64,000 nt of DNA from Microbacterium suaedae. GTDB taxonomy: Bacteria; Actinomycetota; Actinomycetes; Actinomycetales; Microbacteriaceae. A program made the position numbers and the translations under genes. This document shows positions 1 through 12,938 of this stretch, one piece after another (the first letter of the stretch is position 1; each line of letters opens with the position of its first letter). Below the pieces are notes generated by a model, which saw nothing but the letters and a program-made list of their open reading frames with translations, was not told where the DNA came from and ran no database searches. The DNA lies in the NCBI RefSeq assembly GCF_003254645.1, contig NZ_PNFD01000005.1, positions 1 through 64,000 of the forward strand, read 5' to 3'.

Positions 1-60
1 GCCCTCCGGGGCAACTTCTCTATCTTATCCTCCAGACCCTCGCTGTCAAATCCGACACGC
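1..60 (-). promoter_or_regulatory. strong sigma-70-type promoter, probably of an rRNA operon off the left edge
   Basis: Read on the minus strand, a perfect -35 box TTGACA (44-49) and a -10 box TAAGAT (22-27) are separated by 16 bp. A second TTGACA lies exactly 25 bp upstream (69-74). The sequence that follows the -10 (AGAGAAGTTGCCCCGG) resembles the start of actinobacterial rRNA leaders. The transcript would leave the window to the left. That an rrn operon is there is inference. Bases 61-273 are less GC-rich than the rest and hold no gene I can support. Confidence 0.6.
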
Positions 61-273
61 CGTAGCTGTGTCAAAACCCAACCGCTTGAGCCCTGAGGCA
101 CAAGAAATAACCTTACGAAACGAACCTGAATGAAACCTGAACGCTCTCAAACCGAGAAACATCCAAACCCACACACGAACGAAACAAAACCAGCCGTATC
201 TCGTGGTGTCACCTGTCTGGGGTGGGGAACCTTCCGGCTCAACCTCACCGCTTGGCGGCGACAAGGGAATACA

Positions 274-1041
274 TTACGCAGATCCCGACCACGCCACAAA
301 CGAAGCCACATCCGGGCGTGTCGGAGACGCCGCCGACACGGCGTCCGCGCCCCCGCTCGTAATGCTGCCGAGGATCGCGACCGCTCCGATGAGCACGCCG
401 AGCAGGACGAGGATCGCGACGATGCCGGCGACGAGAACTCCCCGGCCGGCCTTCTTCAGGCCGCGCTTCGCGGCATCGCCCGCGAGCAGCCGGCTCACCG
501 CCTCTCGGCGCTCCTCGATGGACAGGCCCCTGCCCGCGAGGCGGCCGACCAGCTCATCGGCCGGGCCCTCAGCGTACTCCGCCATCAGCTGCGCCCGCCC
601 CTCTGGCGTACGCAATGCGCGTGACGCATCCATCAGGCGCTTCGCCTCGGGGTCTTCGACGCCGAAGCGCTCGGCGAGCGCACCCGACATGTGTACGCCG
701 AGCTCCTGCATCGCCTCTCGACGGCCTTCCACGGTCGAGAGCGCCTCGGCCTGCTTCGCAAGATCGGCGCGCTCGATGTCGATGCCGACCTTCTCCGCGT
801 ACTCGTTCGTCATGTGCACACCGAGCTCCTGCATCGCCTCTCGACGATCGTCCCCCGATGCCGCGGCTTCGACGACGGCACGGGCGCTCGACGAGTCGAC
901 TCCGGCATGCGCTGCGAGCCTCTCGGCGATGGCATCACCGTGTTCCTCGGTCGCCGCGTCGGCGAGATCCGCCGACGGCGTCGCGCCCCCGGATGCACCC
1001 TGCTTCCACGGCATCCACTCGGGACTGCTCTGCTCACTCAT
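274..1041 (-). CDS. hypothetical single-pass membrane protein with an internal repeat
   Basis: The predicted protein has 255 residues. I do not recognise the family. The acidic, helical N-terminal part contains the 12-residue motif RREAMQELGVHM twice (residues 66-77 and 107-118), spaced 41 residues apart; a looser copy follows near 177-186 (ERREAVSRLL). One hydrophobic segment (about 201-226) follows a basic stretch, so the bulk is probably cytoplasmic with the C-terminus outside or short. The start is supported by a purine-rich Shine-Dalgarno (SD) site at 1048-1055 and a -10 box TAGCGT at 1062-1067 on the same strand. It lies downstream of tyrS, with its own promoter. The repeats look like tandem short helical domains as in SHOCT or similar modules, but this is only an impression. 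Confidence 0.75.
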   Translation of the reverse strand: MSEQSSPEWMPWKQGASGGATPSADLADAATEEHGDAIAERLAAHAGVDSSSARAVVEAAASGDDRREAMQELGVHMTNEYAEKVGIDIERADLAKQAEALSTVEGRREAMQELGVHMSGALAERFGVEDPEAKRLMDASRALRTPEGRAQLMAEYAEGPADELVGRLAGRGLSIEERREAVSRLLAGDAAKRGLKKAGRGVLVAGIVAILVLLGVLIGAVAILGSITSGGADAVSAASPTRPDVASFVAWSGSA

Positions 1042-1102
1042 GGATAGCCCCCTCCGTGCCCACGCTAGCCGCCGGTCGCCCGCCGCACACCCCTCGAGTC
1101 CG

Positions 1103-2404
1103 TCAGCTCAGAAACACTCCGGCCAGGGCCTTCTTGCCGCGACGAAGCACGGAGACGCCTCCCGGCAGGGATCCTTCGACGACGGCGTCGTCGCTCGCGA
1201 CCTTCACGCCGTCGATCGAGACGCCGCCCTGCTTGATCGCGCGTCGCGCCTCGGACGCCGACGTGACCAGCTCGGTTGCCACGAGGGCGTCAATCACCGA
1301 CGTCCCGCGTGCGAGCGTCGCGTTCGGCAGCTCCCCGAGCGCGGACGCGAGCGTGTCCGCGTCGAGGGCGGACAGCTCGCCGCGGCCGAAAAGCGCCTCG
1401 GACGCGGCGATGACCTGGCTCGTCGCTTCGAGCCCGTGGACGAGCGACGTCACCTCGAGCGCGAGGCGCTTCTGCGCCGCGCGCCGGAACGGCTCGTCTG
1501 CGATGAGGCGCTCGTACTCGGCGATCTCGTCGCGCGTGAGGAAGGTGAACACCTTCAGCCGGTCGACGACATCGCGGTCATCGGTGTTGAGCCAGAACTG
1601 GTAGAAGGCGTACGGACTGCACATCGCGGCGTCGAGCCAGATCGCGTTGCCCTCGCTCTTGCCGAACTTGGTCCCATCGCTGTTCGTGATCAGCGGCGTG
1701 CCGAAGGCGTGGACAGAGACCCCCTCGACGCGGTGGATGAGGTCGGTGCCGCTCGTGAGGTTTCCCCACTGGTCGCTGCCGCCGGTCTGCAGCACGCAGC
1801 CGTAACGACGGTACTGCTCGAGGAAGTCCATACCCTGCAGCAGCTGGTAGCTGAACTCGGTGTAGCTGATGCCCGCGTCGGAGTTGAGGCGCGCGCTGAC
1901 GGCGTCCTTCTTCAGCATGGTGCCGACACGGTAGTGCTTCCCGATATCGCGCAGGAAGTCGATCGCGCTCAGTCCGCTCGTCCAGTCGAGGTTGTTGACC
2001 ATCCGCGCGGCGCTTTCGCCCTCGAAGCTGAGGAAGCGCTCGATCTGCGCGCGGAGCTTGGCCACCCAGTCAGAGACCGTCTCCTTCGTCTGCATGGTGC
2101 GCTCGGAGGTCGGACGAGGATCCCCGATCAATCCGGTCGCGCCCCCGACGAGTCCCAACGGCCGGTGCCCTGCGAGCTGCATGCGCCGCATCGTCAGCAG
2201 CTGCACGAGGTGTCCCAGGTGCAGGCTCGGCGCCGTCGGGTCGAAACCGCAGTAATAGACGATCGGATCCCCGTCGAGAAGCTCGCGGAGCGCGCTTTCG
2301 TCGGTCGATACGTGCACGAGGCCGCGCCAGACCAGTTCGTCCCAGAGGGTGTCGAAGCTGGCGTCGTTCGCCTGAGCAGCCACGGTCGCTGCGGGAGTCG
2401 TCAT
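1103..2404 (-). CDS. tyrS: tyrosyl-tRNA synthetase
   Basis: A class I aminoacyl-tRNA synthetase of 433 residues that charges tRNA-Tyr. The HIGH-type motif is HLGH at 62-65 and the KMSKS-type loop is KFGKS at 246-250, followed by a C-terminal S4-like RNA-binding region (about 365-430). Length is normal for bacterial TyrS. It sits 11 bp downstream of the argH stop codon. A -10 box TAGACT (2413-2418) ends 8 nt before the ATG and no SD site is visible, which suggests an own, leaderless transcript besides read-through from argH. Confidence 0.97.
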   Translation of the reverse strand: MTTPAATVAAQANDASFDTLWDELVWRGLVHVSTDESALRELLDGDPIVYYCGFDPTAPSLHLGHLVQLLTMRRMQLAGHRPLGLVGGATGLIGDPRPTSERTMQTKETVSDWVAKLRAQIERFLSFEGESAARMVNNLDWTSGLSAIDFLRDIGKHYRVGTMLKKDAVSARLNSDAGISYTEFSYQLLQGMDFLEQYRRYGCVLQTGGSDQWGNLTSGTDLIHRVEGVSVHAFGTPLITNSDGTKFGKSEGNAIWLDAAMCSPYAFYQFWLNTDDRDVVDRLKVFTFLTRDEIAEYERLIADEPFRRAAQKRLALEVTSLVHGLEATSQVIAASEALFGRGELSALDADTLASALGELPNATLARGTSVIDALVATELVTSASEARRAIKQGGVSIDGVKVASDDAVVEGSLPGGVSVLRRGKKALAGVFLS

Positions 2405-2415
2405 GGGATCCGAGT

Positions 2416-4939
<2,524 letters not shown>

Positions 4940-4967
<28 letters not shown>

Positions 4968-5869
4968 ACGAGGAGCGCCTTCTGCGCGTGCAGGCGGTTC
5001 TCCGCTTCATCCCAGATGACGCTCTGCGGACCGTCGATCACCTCGGAGTCGACCTCGTAACCGCGATCGGCCGGAAGGCAGTGGATGAAGATGGCGTCGT
5101 CCTTCGCACGCGACATCACCTCGGTCGTGACCTTGTAACCGCCGAGGTCGAGCAGTCGCTGCGCCTTCTCTTCTTCCTTGCCCATCGACACCCACGTGTC
5201 GGTGACCATGACGTCTGCGTCCGCTGCGGCCGCATCCACATCAGACACGAGGGTGAGGGATCCGCCGGTCTCCCGCGCGATCGCCTCGGCGTCGGCGATG
5301 ACATCGGCGCGCGGGCGGTAGTCCTCGGGGCTCGCAACGCGAACGTGCATGCCCGCCATGACTCCCGACAGCACGTACGAGTGCGCCATATTGCTCTTGC
5401 CGTCGCCGAAGAAGGTCATCGTCAGACCGGAAGTGCGCCCCTTGTGCTCACGGATCGTGAGCAGGTCGGCGAGCAGCTGACACGGGTGGAAGTCGTCGCT
5501 GAGGGCGTTGACGACCGGCACGCGCGTGCCCTCCGCCATCTCCTCCAGGCCCTTCTGCGCGTAGGTGCGCCATACGATCGCCGACACCTGGCGTTCCAGG
5601 ACCCGCGCCGTGTCTGCCGGCGTCTCCTTGCCCCCGAGCTGGCTGTTCGCCGTCGAGATGATGAGCGGGGATCCGCCGAGATCGGCGATTCCCACGGCGA
5701 AGGAAACCCGCGTGCGCGTGGACGACTTGTCGAAGATGACCGCGACGGTCTGCGGCCCTTCGAGCGCCTTCTCGGCCCAACGGTCTTTCTTCAGCTCGCT
5801 CGCGAGCTCGAGGATCTCGGCCTGCTCGGCCGGCGTGATGCTGTCATCGCGCAGGAAGTGACGGGTCAT
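4940..5869 (-). CDS. argF: ornithine carbamoyltransferase
   Basis: Condenses ornithine with carbamoyl phosphate to citrulline. The protein has 309 residues from the ATG at 5869. The carbamoyl-phosphate loop STRT is at residues 50-53, the HPCQ motif occurs in the middle of the protein, and the HCLPA motif near the C-terminus binds ornithine. The ATG overlaps the argD stop codon (ATGA), which fixes the start; a longer frame upstream is only argD read in another phase. Confidence 0.97.
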
Positions 5870-7074
5870 TCGGGGGTCTCCACATTCTCGCGGGAGGCCG
5901 TGGCGGAAAGCGCCTGGCCGAAGAGGTCGATGAACTCTTGGATCTCGTCGTCGCCGATCGTGTAGGCGGGCGCCAGGCGCACGACGTCGGGGGCGGGCGC
6001 GTTCACGATGAGCCCGCGCGAGAGCGCCTCGGCCACGACGTCCGCCGCGACCGGTCGGTCGAGGACCACGCCGATGAGCAGGCCCGCTCCACGTGTTTCG
6101 GCGACGAGCGGCAGATCCGCGACCCGCTCGCGCAGCTCGGCCCCGCGCTCGCGCACATTCGCCAGGAGATCCTCCTGCTCGATGTGCCCGAGGACGGCGT
6201 TCGCAGTGGCGCTCGCCAGCGGGTTGCCGCCAAAGGTCGAGTTGTGCGTGCCCGGTGAGAACAGCTCGCTCGCCGCGCCGAAGGTGATGAGCGCTCCCAG
6301 GGGGAAGCCCGCCGCGATCCCCTTCGCGACGGTGATCGCATCGGGAACGATGTCCTCGTGCTGGAACGCGAACCACTCGCCGGTCCGACCGGAACCGGTC
6401 TGCACCTCGTCGAGGATGAGCAACGCCCCGTGGCGGGCAGTGAGCTCGCGCGCCCGAGCGAGGAATCCCTCGGGCAGCTCGACGACGCCCGCCTCGCCCT
6501 GGATCGGCTCGACGAACATCGCCGCCACGTCGCCGACCGCGAACGCGGCCTCGAGCGCATCAAGCGTCGGGTCGATCGGCTGCACCCCCGGCATGAGAGG
6601 GGCGAACGGATCCTGATAGGCCGCCTTGGGCGTGAGCGCGAGCGCACCCGTCGAGCGGCCGTGGAACGCACCGTTGAGGCAGAGGATCGTGCGTGCTCCC
6701 GTCGTGCGACCATGCAGCCGCGCGAGCTTGATCGCGGTTTCATTCGCCTCACCGCCGGAGTTCGCGAGGAACACACGCCCCTCTTCGCCCGCGCCGGAGA
6801 GGCGCTTGAGCCGCGCGGCGAGCTCAAGCTGCGGCGGCGAGGTGAAGAAGTTGGACACGTGCGCGAGCCGCGCCGCCTGAGAGGCGACGGCATCGACGAA
6901 GACCGGGTGGGCGTGCCCGAGGCAGTTCACCGCGATCCCGCCCAGGAAGTCGAGGTACTGCCTGCCGTCGACGTCCCAGACGTGCGATCCGTCTCCACGC
7001 TCGAGGTTCGCCAGGCGACCTCCGAGGCTCATGAGGTCGCGTTCGGCTGCCTGCTGCCATCCGGTCGTCGTCAT
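5866..7074 (-). CDS. argD: acetylornithine aminotransferase
   Basis: A class III pyridoxal-phosphate aminotransferase of 402 residues that converts N-acetylglutamate semialdehyde to N-acetylornithine. The PLP lysine is in the motif [15 protein letters not shown] in the second half; the conserved [14 protein letters not shown] segment with the cofactor-binding Asp precedes it. The ATG at 7074 overlaps the argB stop (ATGA). It sits between argB and argF in the usual order. Confidence 0.96.
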   Translation of the reverse strand: MTTTGWQQAAERDLMSLGGRLANLERGDGSHVWDVDGRQYLDFLGGIAVNCLGHAHPVFVDAVASQAARLAHVSNFFTSPPQLELAARLKRLSGAGEEGRVFLANSGGEANETAIKLARLHGRTTGARTILCLNGAFHGRSTGALALTPKAAYQDPFAPLMPGVQPIDPTLDALEAAFAVGDVAAMFVEPIQGEAGVVELPEGFLARARELTARHGALLILDEVQTGSGRTGEWFAFQHEDIVPDAITVAKGIAAGFPLGALITFGAASELFSPGTHNSTFGGNPLASATANAVLGHIEQEDLLANVRERGAELRERVADLPLVAETRGAGLLIGVVLDRPVAADVVAEALSRGLIVNAPAPDVVRLAPAYTIGDDEIQEFIDLFGQALSATASRENVETPE

Positions 7075-7973
7075 GATGCGACCTCCGTTCCGATTCCGTC
7101 GCTGGTGAAGAGTTCGACGAGCACCGAATGCGGCACGCGCCCATCGATGATCGACGCCTTCTCGACGCCGCCGTCGACCGCGTCGAGGCACGCCTGCATC
7201 TTGGGGATCATTCCCGACTCGAGCTTCGGCAGGAGAGCCCGCAGTTCGTCCGCCGTGAGATGGGACACGAGAGAATCTCGGTTCGGCCAGTCGGCGTAGA
7301 GGCCCGGCACGTCGGTGAGGATGACGAGCTTCTTCGCGCCGAGCGCGCGAGCGAGCGCGCTCGCCGCCGCGTCGGCGTTGATGTTCAATGTGTGGCCCGG
7401 GTGGTCGAGGTCGGGGGCCACGCCCGCGACGACGGGGATCCGATCGGCCCGCAGGTGGTCGAGGACGGGCGTCGGGTCGACGGTCTCGACGTTGCCGACG
7501 CGGCCGAGGCTCTCCTCGACGCCCTCGATCATGACGCCGCGACGGCGCCCGCCGAACAGTGCCGCGTCTTCGCCCGACAACCCGACCGCGAACGGCCCGT
7601 GGGAGTTGATCTTCGCGACGAGCTGCGGGTTGATCTGCCCCGTGAGCACCATGCGGACGACGCTGATCGCCTCGGTCGACGTCACCCGGTATCCGCCCTT
7701 GAACTCGCTCGGGATGGCGAGACGGTCGAGCATATTCGAGATCTGCGGGCCACCGCCGTGCACGACGACGGGCTTGATCCCGACATAGCGCAGGTAGGCG
7801 ATGTCCTCGGCGAAGGCCTCCTGCAGCTCCTCCGAGATCATCGCATTGCCGCCGTACTTCACGACGACGATCTCGTCTCGATACTGCTTGAGCCAGGGAA
7901 GCGACTCGATGAGGGTCGAGGCCTTGAACTCGGCTTCCTCGGGACTCGTGTGCTGGAGATCGATCGGTGTCAT
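7071..7973 (-). CDS. argB: acetylglutamate kinase
   Basis: Phosphorylates N-acetylglutamate, usually the arginine-feedback step. The protein has 300 residues. The phosphate-binding glycine motif KYGGNAM lies near residue 35, VHGGGPQI follows near 70, and the C-terminal [10 protein letters not shown] motif is present, all diagnostic for the amino-acid kinase family. The ATG at 7973 overlaps the argJ stop (ATGA). Confidence 0.97.
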   Translation of the reverse strand: MTPIDLQHTSPEEAEFKASTLIESLPWLKQYRDEIVVVKYGGNAMISEELQEAFAEDIAYLRYVGIKPVVVHGGGPQISNMLDRLAIPSEFKGGYRVTSTEAISVVRMVLTGQINPQLVAKINSHGPFAVGLSGEDAALFGGRRRGVMIEGVEESLGRVGNVETVDPTPVLDHLRADRIPVVAGVAPDLDHPGHTLNINADAAASALARALGAKKLVILTDVPGLYADWPNRDSLVSHLTADELRALLPKLESGMIPKMQACLDAVDGGVEKASIIDGRVPHSVLVELFTSDGIGTEVAS

Positions 7974-9127
7974 GAGGAGTAGGCGCTGTTCTCGTGGACG
8001 TAGGCGTGCGTGAGGTCGTTCGTCATGATCGTCGCCGTCTCGTCCCCCGAGAAGAGATCGATGAGCACGTGGGTGTCGCGCGGACGCAGGTCGACCTCGT
8101 CGCGCGGGCGGTCGGGGCCGCCCTTCGTGCACACGCGCACGCCGTTGATCGTCACGTCGACGTCGTACGGATCGAATGTCGCGTCGGTCGTGCCGATCGC
8201 CGCGAGGACGCGCCCCCAGTTCGGATCGTTGCCGAAGATCGCCGTCTTGAAGAGGCTGTTCCGCGCGACGGAGCGCGCGACCTCAACGGCCTCGTCCTCC
8301 GTCTGTGCGTGCAGCACCTCGATGCGGATGTCGTGGCTCGCCCCCTCGGCGTCGCGCATCAGCTGGGCGGCGAGGTCCAGGCACAGCTCGGTGAGCTCGT
8401 GGGCGAAGGCGTCCGGATCGGGCGCGATGCCCGACGCGCCGCTCGCGAGAAGGGTGACCTGGTCGTTCGTCGACATGGCCCCGTCGGAGTCGAGACGGTC
8501 GAAGCTCCGGTGAGTCGCGTAACGCAGATGCCGGTCGGCCTCTGCGGGAGTCAGCTCGGCGTCGGTCGTGAGGACGACGAGCATCGTCGCGAGCCCCGGG
8601 GCGAGCATGCCCGCGCCCTTCGCCATCCCGCCGATCGTCCAGCCGTCCCGCGAACGCACGGCCTGCTTCGGCACGGTGTCGGTCGTCATGATCGCGGCCG
8701 CCGCATCGGCGCCGCCGTCGGCCGAGAGATCCGCGACGGCCCTCTCCGTGCCGGCGAGCACGCGCGCCCGGAAGGTCTCGTCGCCCGTGCCGATGAGGCC
8801 CGTCGAGCACACGAGCACGTCGACGGCGCCGACGCCGAGCAGATCCGCAGCGCGCTCGGCCGTCTGGTGGGTCGTCTGGAAGCCGAAGGATCCCGTGAAG
8901 CAGTTCGCGCCGCCCGAATTCAGCACGACCGCCTCGGCACGGCCATCCTTCACCGCCTGCTCGGACCACATGATCGGGTTTGCCTTCGCGCGGTTCGACG
9001 TGAACACTGCGGCGGCGGTCTTCTGCGGACCGCGGTTGACGACGACGGCGACATCGGGCCGCCCCGTGCTCTTGAGCCCGGCCGCGACGCCCGCCGCTTC
9101 GAATCCCTGGGGTGCGGTCACGCTCAC
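7970..9127 (-). CDS. argJ: bifunctional glutamate N-acetyltransferase / ornithine acetyltransferase
   Basis: Recycles the acetyl group from N-acetylornithine to glutamate. The 385-residue precursor contains the autocleavage motif LATMLV, in which the threonine becomes the N-terminal nucleophile of the beta chain. GTG at 9127 was chosen because it overlaps the argC stop (GTGA), the same coupling as at the next three junctions. Whether it is mono- or bifunctional cannot be read from the sequence; no argA-like gene is in the window. Confidence 0.96.
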   Translation of the reverse strand: MSVTAPQGFEAAGVAAGLKSTGRPDVAVVVNRGPQKTAAAVFTSNRAKANPIMWSEQAVKDGRAEAVVLNSGGANCFTGSFGFQTTHQTAERAADLLGVGAVDVLVCSTGLIGTGDETFRARVLAGTERAVADLSADGGADAAAAIMTTDTVPKQAVRSRDGWTIGGMAKGAGMLAPGLATMLVVLTTDAELTPAEADRHLRYATHRSFDRLDSDGAMSTNDQVTLLASGASGIAPDPDAFAHELTELCLDLAAQLMRDAEGASHDIRIEVLHAQTEDEAVEVARSVARNSLFKTAIFGNDPNWGRVLAAIGTTDATFDPYDVDVTINGVRVCTKGGPDRPRDEVDLRPRDTHVLIDLFSGDETATIMTNDLTHAYVHENSAYSS

Positions 9128-10167
9128 GGCGCCACTCCGTTCACGGTCAGTGCCCGGTCCTCGGGGAGGCCGAGCGCGATGTTCATCGATTGGATGGCGG
9201 CACCCGCCGTGCCCTTCGCGAGGTTGTCGACGGCGGTCGCGACGACGACGCGGTTGGCCGCCCTGTCGATCGCGAGCCCGACGAGAGCCGTATTGGCACC
9301 CGTCACGTCGGACGTGCGCGGCATCGTCCCCCCGGGCAGCAGCTGCACGAACATCTCGTCGCCGTAGGCGCTCTCCCACGCGTCGCGGATCTCGGCGTCG
9401 GTCACCCCATCGACGATCGGCGCCGATGTGGTCGCGAGGATCCCGCGCGACATCGGCACGAGGACCGGCGTGAACGACACACGCGGATCCGGTGCGCCCG
9501 CGGCGCGCAGCGCCTGCTGGATCTCCGGGATGTGCCGGTGGGTACCCCCGACGGCGTACGGGTTCGCGGATCCGATCAGCTCGCTCCCGAGAAGATGCGG
9601 CTTGAGCGCCTTGCCTGCGCCGGACGGGCCGACAGCGAGAACGCTCACGATGTCGGTCGAGTCGATCACGCCCGCCGCAACGCCCGGCACCATGCTGAGC
9701 GACACCGTCGATGCGTTGCACCCAGGCGCCGCGATGCGGGTCGCGCCGACGAGGTTCGCCCGCTGCTTGCCCCCACCGACGAGAAGCTCGGGCACGCCAT
9801 AGGCCCACGGATCGTGGAATGCGCCGCCGTAGAAGGCGTTCCAATCGGCCTCCGATGTCAGCCGATGGTCTGCCCCCGCGTCGATCACGAGGTCCGCGTC
9901 GCCGAGTGCGTCGGTGTACTGCCCCGACTGCCCGTGCGGCAGCGCGAGGAACACGATGTCGTGCCCCGAGAGGATCTCGGGTGTCGTCGGCTGGATCTCG
10001 AGATGACGCAGCGAGCGCAGGTGCGGCTGATGGGCCACGAGCGGGTCACCAGCGCTCGAATGCGCGGTGACCGTGCGGACCTCGACGTCAGGATGATTCG
10101 CGAGCAGGCGGAGAATCTCGCCGCCCGCATAGCCGGAGGCGCCAGAGACGGCGACCGAGTACGTCAT
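9124..10167 (-). CDS. argC: N-acetyl-gamma-glutamyl-phosphate reductase
   Basis: NADPH-dependent reductase of 347 residues, first gene of the arginine cluster. The N-terminal nucleotide-binding motif is [14 protein letters not shown] (residues 8-21) and the active-site cysteine is in APGCNAST. The ATG at 10167 is preceded at 7 nt by a -10 box TAGGGT, which suggests a leaderless mRNA. A short frame extension upstream is not needed. No clear ArgR operator was found upstream. Confidence 0.96.
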   Translation of the reverse strand: MTYSVAVSGASGYAGGEILRLLANHPDVEVRTVTAHSSAGDPLVAHQPHLRSLRHLEIQPTTPEILSGHDIVFLALPHGQSGQYTDALGDADLVIDAGADHRLTSEADWNAFYGGAFHDPWAYGVPELLVGGGKQRANLVGATRIAAPGCNASTVSLSMVPGVAAGVIDSTDIVSVLAVGPSGAGKALKPHLLGSELIGSANPYAVGGTHRHIPEIQQALRAAGAPDPRVSFTPVLVPMSRGILATTSAPIVDGVTDAEIRDAWESAYGDEMFVQLLPGGTMPRTSDVTGANTALVGLAIDRAANRVVVATAVDNLAKGTAGAAIQSMNIALGLPEDRALTVNGVAP

Positions 10168-10174
10168 GATGTCT

Positions 10175-10180
10175 ACCCTA
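10175..10180 (-). promoter_or_regulatory. -10 box of the argC promoter (probably leaderless)
   Basis: TAGGGT on the minus strand ends 7 nt before the argC ATG. The AGGG of the box could be misread as an SD site. No good -35 is visible. Confidence 0.5.
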
Positions 10181-10248
10181 TTGCGTGAGTGAGCGGTGGA
10201 CCGTGTCGGCGGGCCGCTCACGCGCCGTCAGGCACGCAGGCTGCAGCG

Positions 10249-10269
10249 ACCCGCCGAGATTCGGCGGGT
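10249..10269. terminator. short perfect hairpin between pheT and argC
   Basis: A 9-bp perfect stem (ACCCGCCGA / TCGGCGGGT) with a 3-nt loop, about 80 bp upstream of argC. It could be a second terminator for pheST. No T-run follows. The remainder of the 275-bp gap 10168-10442 shows only this, the terminator below and the argC promoter. Confidence 0.35.
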
Positions 10270-10381
10270 GCGTCGGCGCGCGGCGGCGGCGCTCGGAATG
10301 AGCGCCGGGTCCACCACGTGCGAGGTCATGCGGACGACAGTAGCAGAACCTCGCGTCGACCGACGGCGCTTCGCAGACGAC

Positions 10382-10424
10382 GAACCCGTCCGCGGGCACC
10401 GATTGCGGCTCCGCGGACGGGTTC
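10382..10424 (-). terminator. terminator hairpin after pheT
   Basis: A perfect 14-bp stem (10382-10395 pairs with 10411-10424) with a 15-nt loop, 19 bp past the pheT stop. It has no clear T-tract, as is common in high-GC actinobacteria. Confidence 0.75.
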
Positions 10425-10442
10425 GACGTGCTCGTGCGAACC

Positions 10443-12938
10443 TCAGTCTCGGATGACGGCGCCGAAGCGATCCGCCGCCAGCTCCACGCCCGCCATCTTC
10501 GCGTCGGTCGCCTCCGCAGCGGTGAGCGTACGATCGGGCGCGCGGAAGCGCAGCGCGAAGGTCAGCGACTTCGCCCCCTCCTCGATGCCCGTGCCGCGAT
10601 AGTCATCGACGAGGCGTGTGTGCTCGAGCAGTTCGCCCGCGCCCTCGACGAGGGCGGCGCGCACATCGGCTGCGGGAAGGTCGGCGGGCACGATGAGCGA
10701 GACATCCTGTGTCGCGGCGGGGAAGGTCGACAGCGACGAGACCGTCACTCGCTCCCCCGCGAGGGCGACGACACGGTCGAGGTCGAGCTCGACGATCGTG
10801 ACGCGGCCGACGAGGTCGGCCTCCTTCGCGACGTCGGGGTGCAGCTCGCCGACATAGCCGACCGTCTCCCCGTCAACCGACAGAGCACCGGCGCGCCCCG
10901 GATGCAGCGCCGCCCGCTGCGACTGCGCCACGCCGATCTCGACGCCCGCGGCCTCGCCCACCGTGCGAACAGCGTCGAGGGCGACCTCGAGGCCCGCGGG
11001 CTCGGCCGCGCGACCGGGCTGCTTGGGCGCGACATCGCCGGCGAAGAGCATCGCGACGTGGCGGGGCTGCGGCGGAATCGACCGGTGGATCTCGTCGAGC
11101 ACGGCATCGGACGGACGCGCGGCGCGCGGCGGATTGCCGTCGGTGCCGTACACCACGCCCTCCTCGGGAAGGAACACATTGCCGATCTCGAAGAGCGATA
11201 GATCGGTCGTTCCGCGCGAGAGATTGCGGTGGGCCGTCTGCACGAGACCCGGCACGAGCGACCGGCGCAGGAACGGCGCCGTCTGGTCGAGGGCATTCGC
11301 GAGGCGCACGGCGGGAGCCGGGCCGCCGGAGGCGGAACCGTAAAGCTCGTTCGCCTGCTGGCCCACGAACGGGAAGGACAGCGTCTCGACGAGTCCGGTG
11401 GCAGCGAGCGCGTCGGCGACGCGCCGGCGCGCCTGCTGCTCCCGCGTGTAGCCGCGGCCAGACGGCGGCGTCGGGAGGATCGACGGAACCTTGTCGAGGC
11501 CGTCGACACGCGCGACCTCCTCAACGAGCGTCCACTTGTCGATGAGATCGGGGCGCCACGACGGCGTCGTCACCTCAAAGCCCCCCTGCGTGCGCTCGAC
11601 GCCGCAGCCGATCTGCTCGAGGATGTCCTGCTGACGCTCGGGCGTGTAATCGACGCCGACCAGCTCGGACGCGAAGGTCTCAGGCAGCTCGATGCGTGCC
11701 GGCTCGTGCGCGGTGACGAGCTCGGCCCCTGCGTCGCCGGCCGTACCGCCCGCGAGCTCGACCAGGAGGTCGACCACACGCTGCGCGGCCGCGTGCGCGA
11801 CGAGCGGATCCACGCCGCGCTCGAACCGCTTGGACGCCTCGCTCGGCAGCTTGTGCCGACGGGCAGTGCGCGCGATCGAGACGGGGTCGAAGGCCGCCGC
11901 CTCGACGACGACGTTCGTCGTATCGTCGTTCAGCTCGGTCGTGGATCCTCCCATGACGCCCGCGAGGCCGATGGGGCCCGAGTCGTCGGTGATGAGCAGA
12001 TCCTCGTCGCTCAGCGTGCGCTCGACGCCGTCGAGCGTCGTGAGCGTCTCCCCCGCCTCAGCCCTGCGCACGGTGATGCCGCCCGAGAGACGGTCGGCAT
12101 CGTAGCCGTGGATCGGGTTTCCGAGCTCGAGCATCACGTAGTTCGTGATGTCGATGAGCAGACCGAGCGAGCGGATCCCCGCCAGCTGCAGGCGCGCGCG
12201 CATCCACGGCGGCGTCGGGCGTGACGGATCCACGCCGCGCACGGTGCGCACGACGAACTGCGCCGCGCCCGCGTTGCCGCGGAGGGGACGCGCGTCGATC
12301 GTGAGGGGGAAGCCCTCCCCCGCGCGCACCTCGTCAGCCGGACGGTCGGCCGGATCGCTGAACGCGGCGCCCGTCGCCAGCGCGTACTCGCGGGCGAGCC
12401 CGCGGATCGACATCGCGTAGCCGCGATCGGGCGTGACGTTGACGTCGACCGCGACGTCATCGAGGCCGAGCAGGGCGATCGCATCGGTGCCCGGCTCCGG
12501 ATCGAGACCCCACTCGACGAGGCGGATAATGCCGTCGTGGTCGTCGCCGAGGCCGAGCTCCTTCGCCGAGGCGATCATGCCGTCGGAGACATGCCCGTAG
12601 GTCTTGCGCGCCGAGATCGGGAACGGACCGGGCAGCTCCGCGCCGGGCAGGGCCACGACGACCTTGTCTCCGGGGTGGAAGTTCTGGGCGCCGCAGATGA
12701 TGCCGCGCGGTTCGTCTTCGCCGACGTCGACCTGACACCAGCGGATGAGCTTGCCGTTCTTCTGTGGCTCGACATCGAACGAGAGCACCCGGCCGACGAC
12801 GAGCGGACCCGTCACGTCGAAGCCGATGGCCTCTTCCTCTTCGAAGCCGACGGACACGAGCGACGCGAACACGTCATCCGTCGTCGCACCGGAAGGAACC
12901 TCGACGAATTCACGCAGCCACGAAACAGGGACGCGCAT
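10443..12938 (-). CDS. pheT: phenylalanyl-tRNA synthetase beta subunit
   Basis: 831-residue beta chain of the (alpha-beta)2 PheRS. It begins MRVPVSWLREFV, typical of the family, followed by an EMAP/tRNA-binding-like domain (about 40-150), the B3/B4 editing region in the middle, the B5 domain and a C-terminal ferredoxin-fold anticodon-binding domain (last 95 residues). The ATG at 12938 overlaps the pheS stop codon (TGATG), so translation is coupled; an in-frame GTG one codon upstream is less likely. Confidence 0.97.
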   Translation of the reverse strand: MRVPVSWLREFVEVPSGATTDDVFASLVSVGFEEEEAIGFDVTGPLVVGRVLSFDVEPQKNGKLIRWCQVDVGEDEPRGIICGAQNFHPGDKVVVALPGAELPGPFPISARKTYGHVSDGMIASAKELGLGDDHDGIIRLVEWGLDPEPGTDAIALLGLDDVAVDVNVTPDRGYAMSIRGLAREYALATGAAFSDPADRPADEVRAGEGFPLTIDARPLRGNAGAAQFVVRTVRGVDPSRPTPPWMRARLQLAGIRSLGLLIDITNYVMLELGNPIHGYDADRLSGGITVRRAEAGETLTTLDGVERTLSDEDLLITDDSGPIGLAGVMGGSTTELNDDTTNVVVEAAAFDPVSIARTARRHKLPSEASKRFERGVDPLVAHAAAQRVVDLLVELAGGTAGDAGAELVTAHEPARIELPETFASELVGVDYTPERQQDILEQIGCGVERTQGGFEVTTPSWRPDLIDKWTLVEEVARVDGLDKVPSILPTPPSGRGYTREQQARRRVADALAATGLVETLSFPFVGQQANELYGSASGGPAPAVRLANALDQTAPFLRRSLVPGLVQTAHRNLSRGTTDLSLFEIGNVFLPEEGVVYGTDGNPPRAARPSDAVLDEIHRSIPPQPRHVAMLFAGDVAPKQPGRAAEPAGLEVALDAVRTVGEAAGVEIGVAQSQRAALHPGRAGALSVDGETVGYVGELHPDVAKEADLVGRVTIVELDLDRVVALAGERVTVSSLSTFPAATQDVSLIVPADLPAADVRAALVEGAGELLEHTRLVDDYRGTGIEEGAKSLTFALRFRAPDRTLTAAEATDAKMAGVELAADRFGAVIRD

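Noticed and set aside
130..624. 164-residue plus-strand frame at the left edge
   Set aside because: Overlaps the minus-strand membrane protein, and shows only Arg-rich shadow composition.
10168..10442. ArgR box or T-box riboswitch before argC or after pheT
   Set aside because: No ARG-box palindrome, no stem with a specifier loop and T-box sequence were found.
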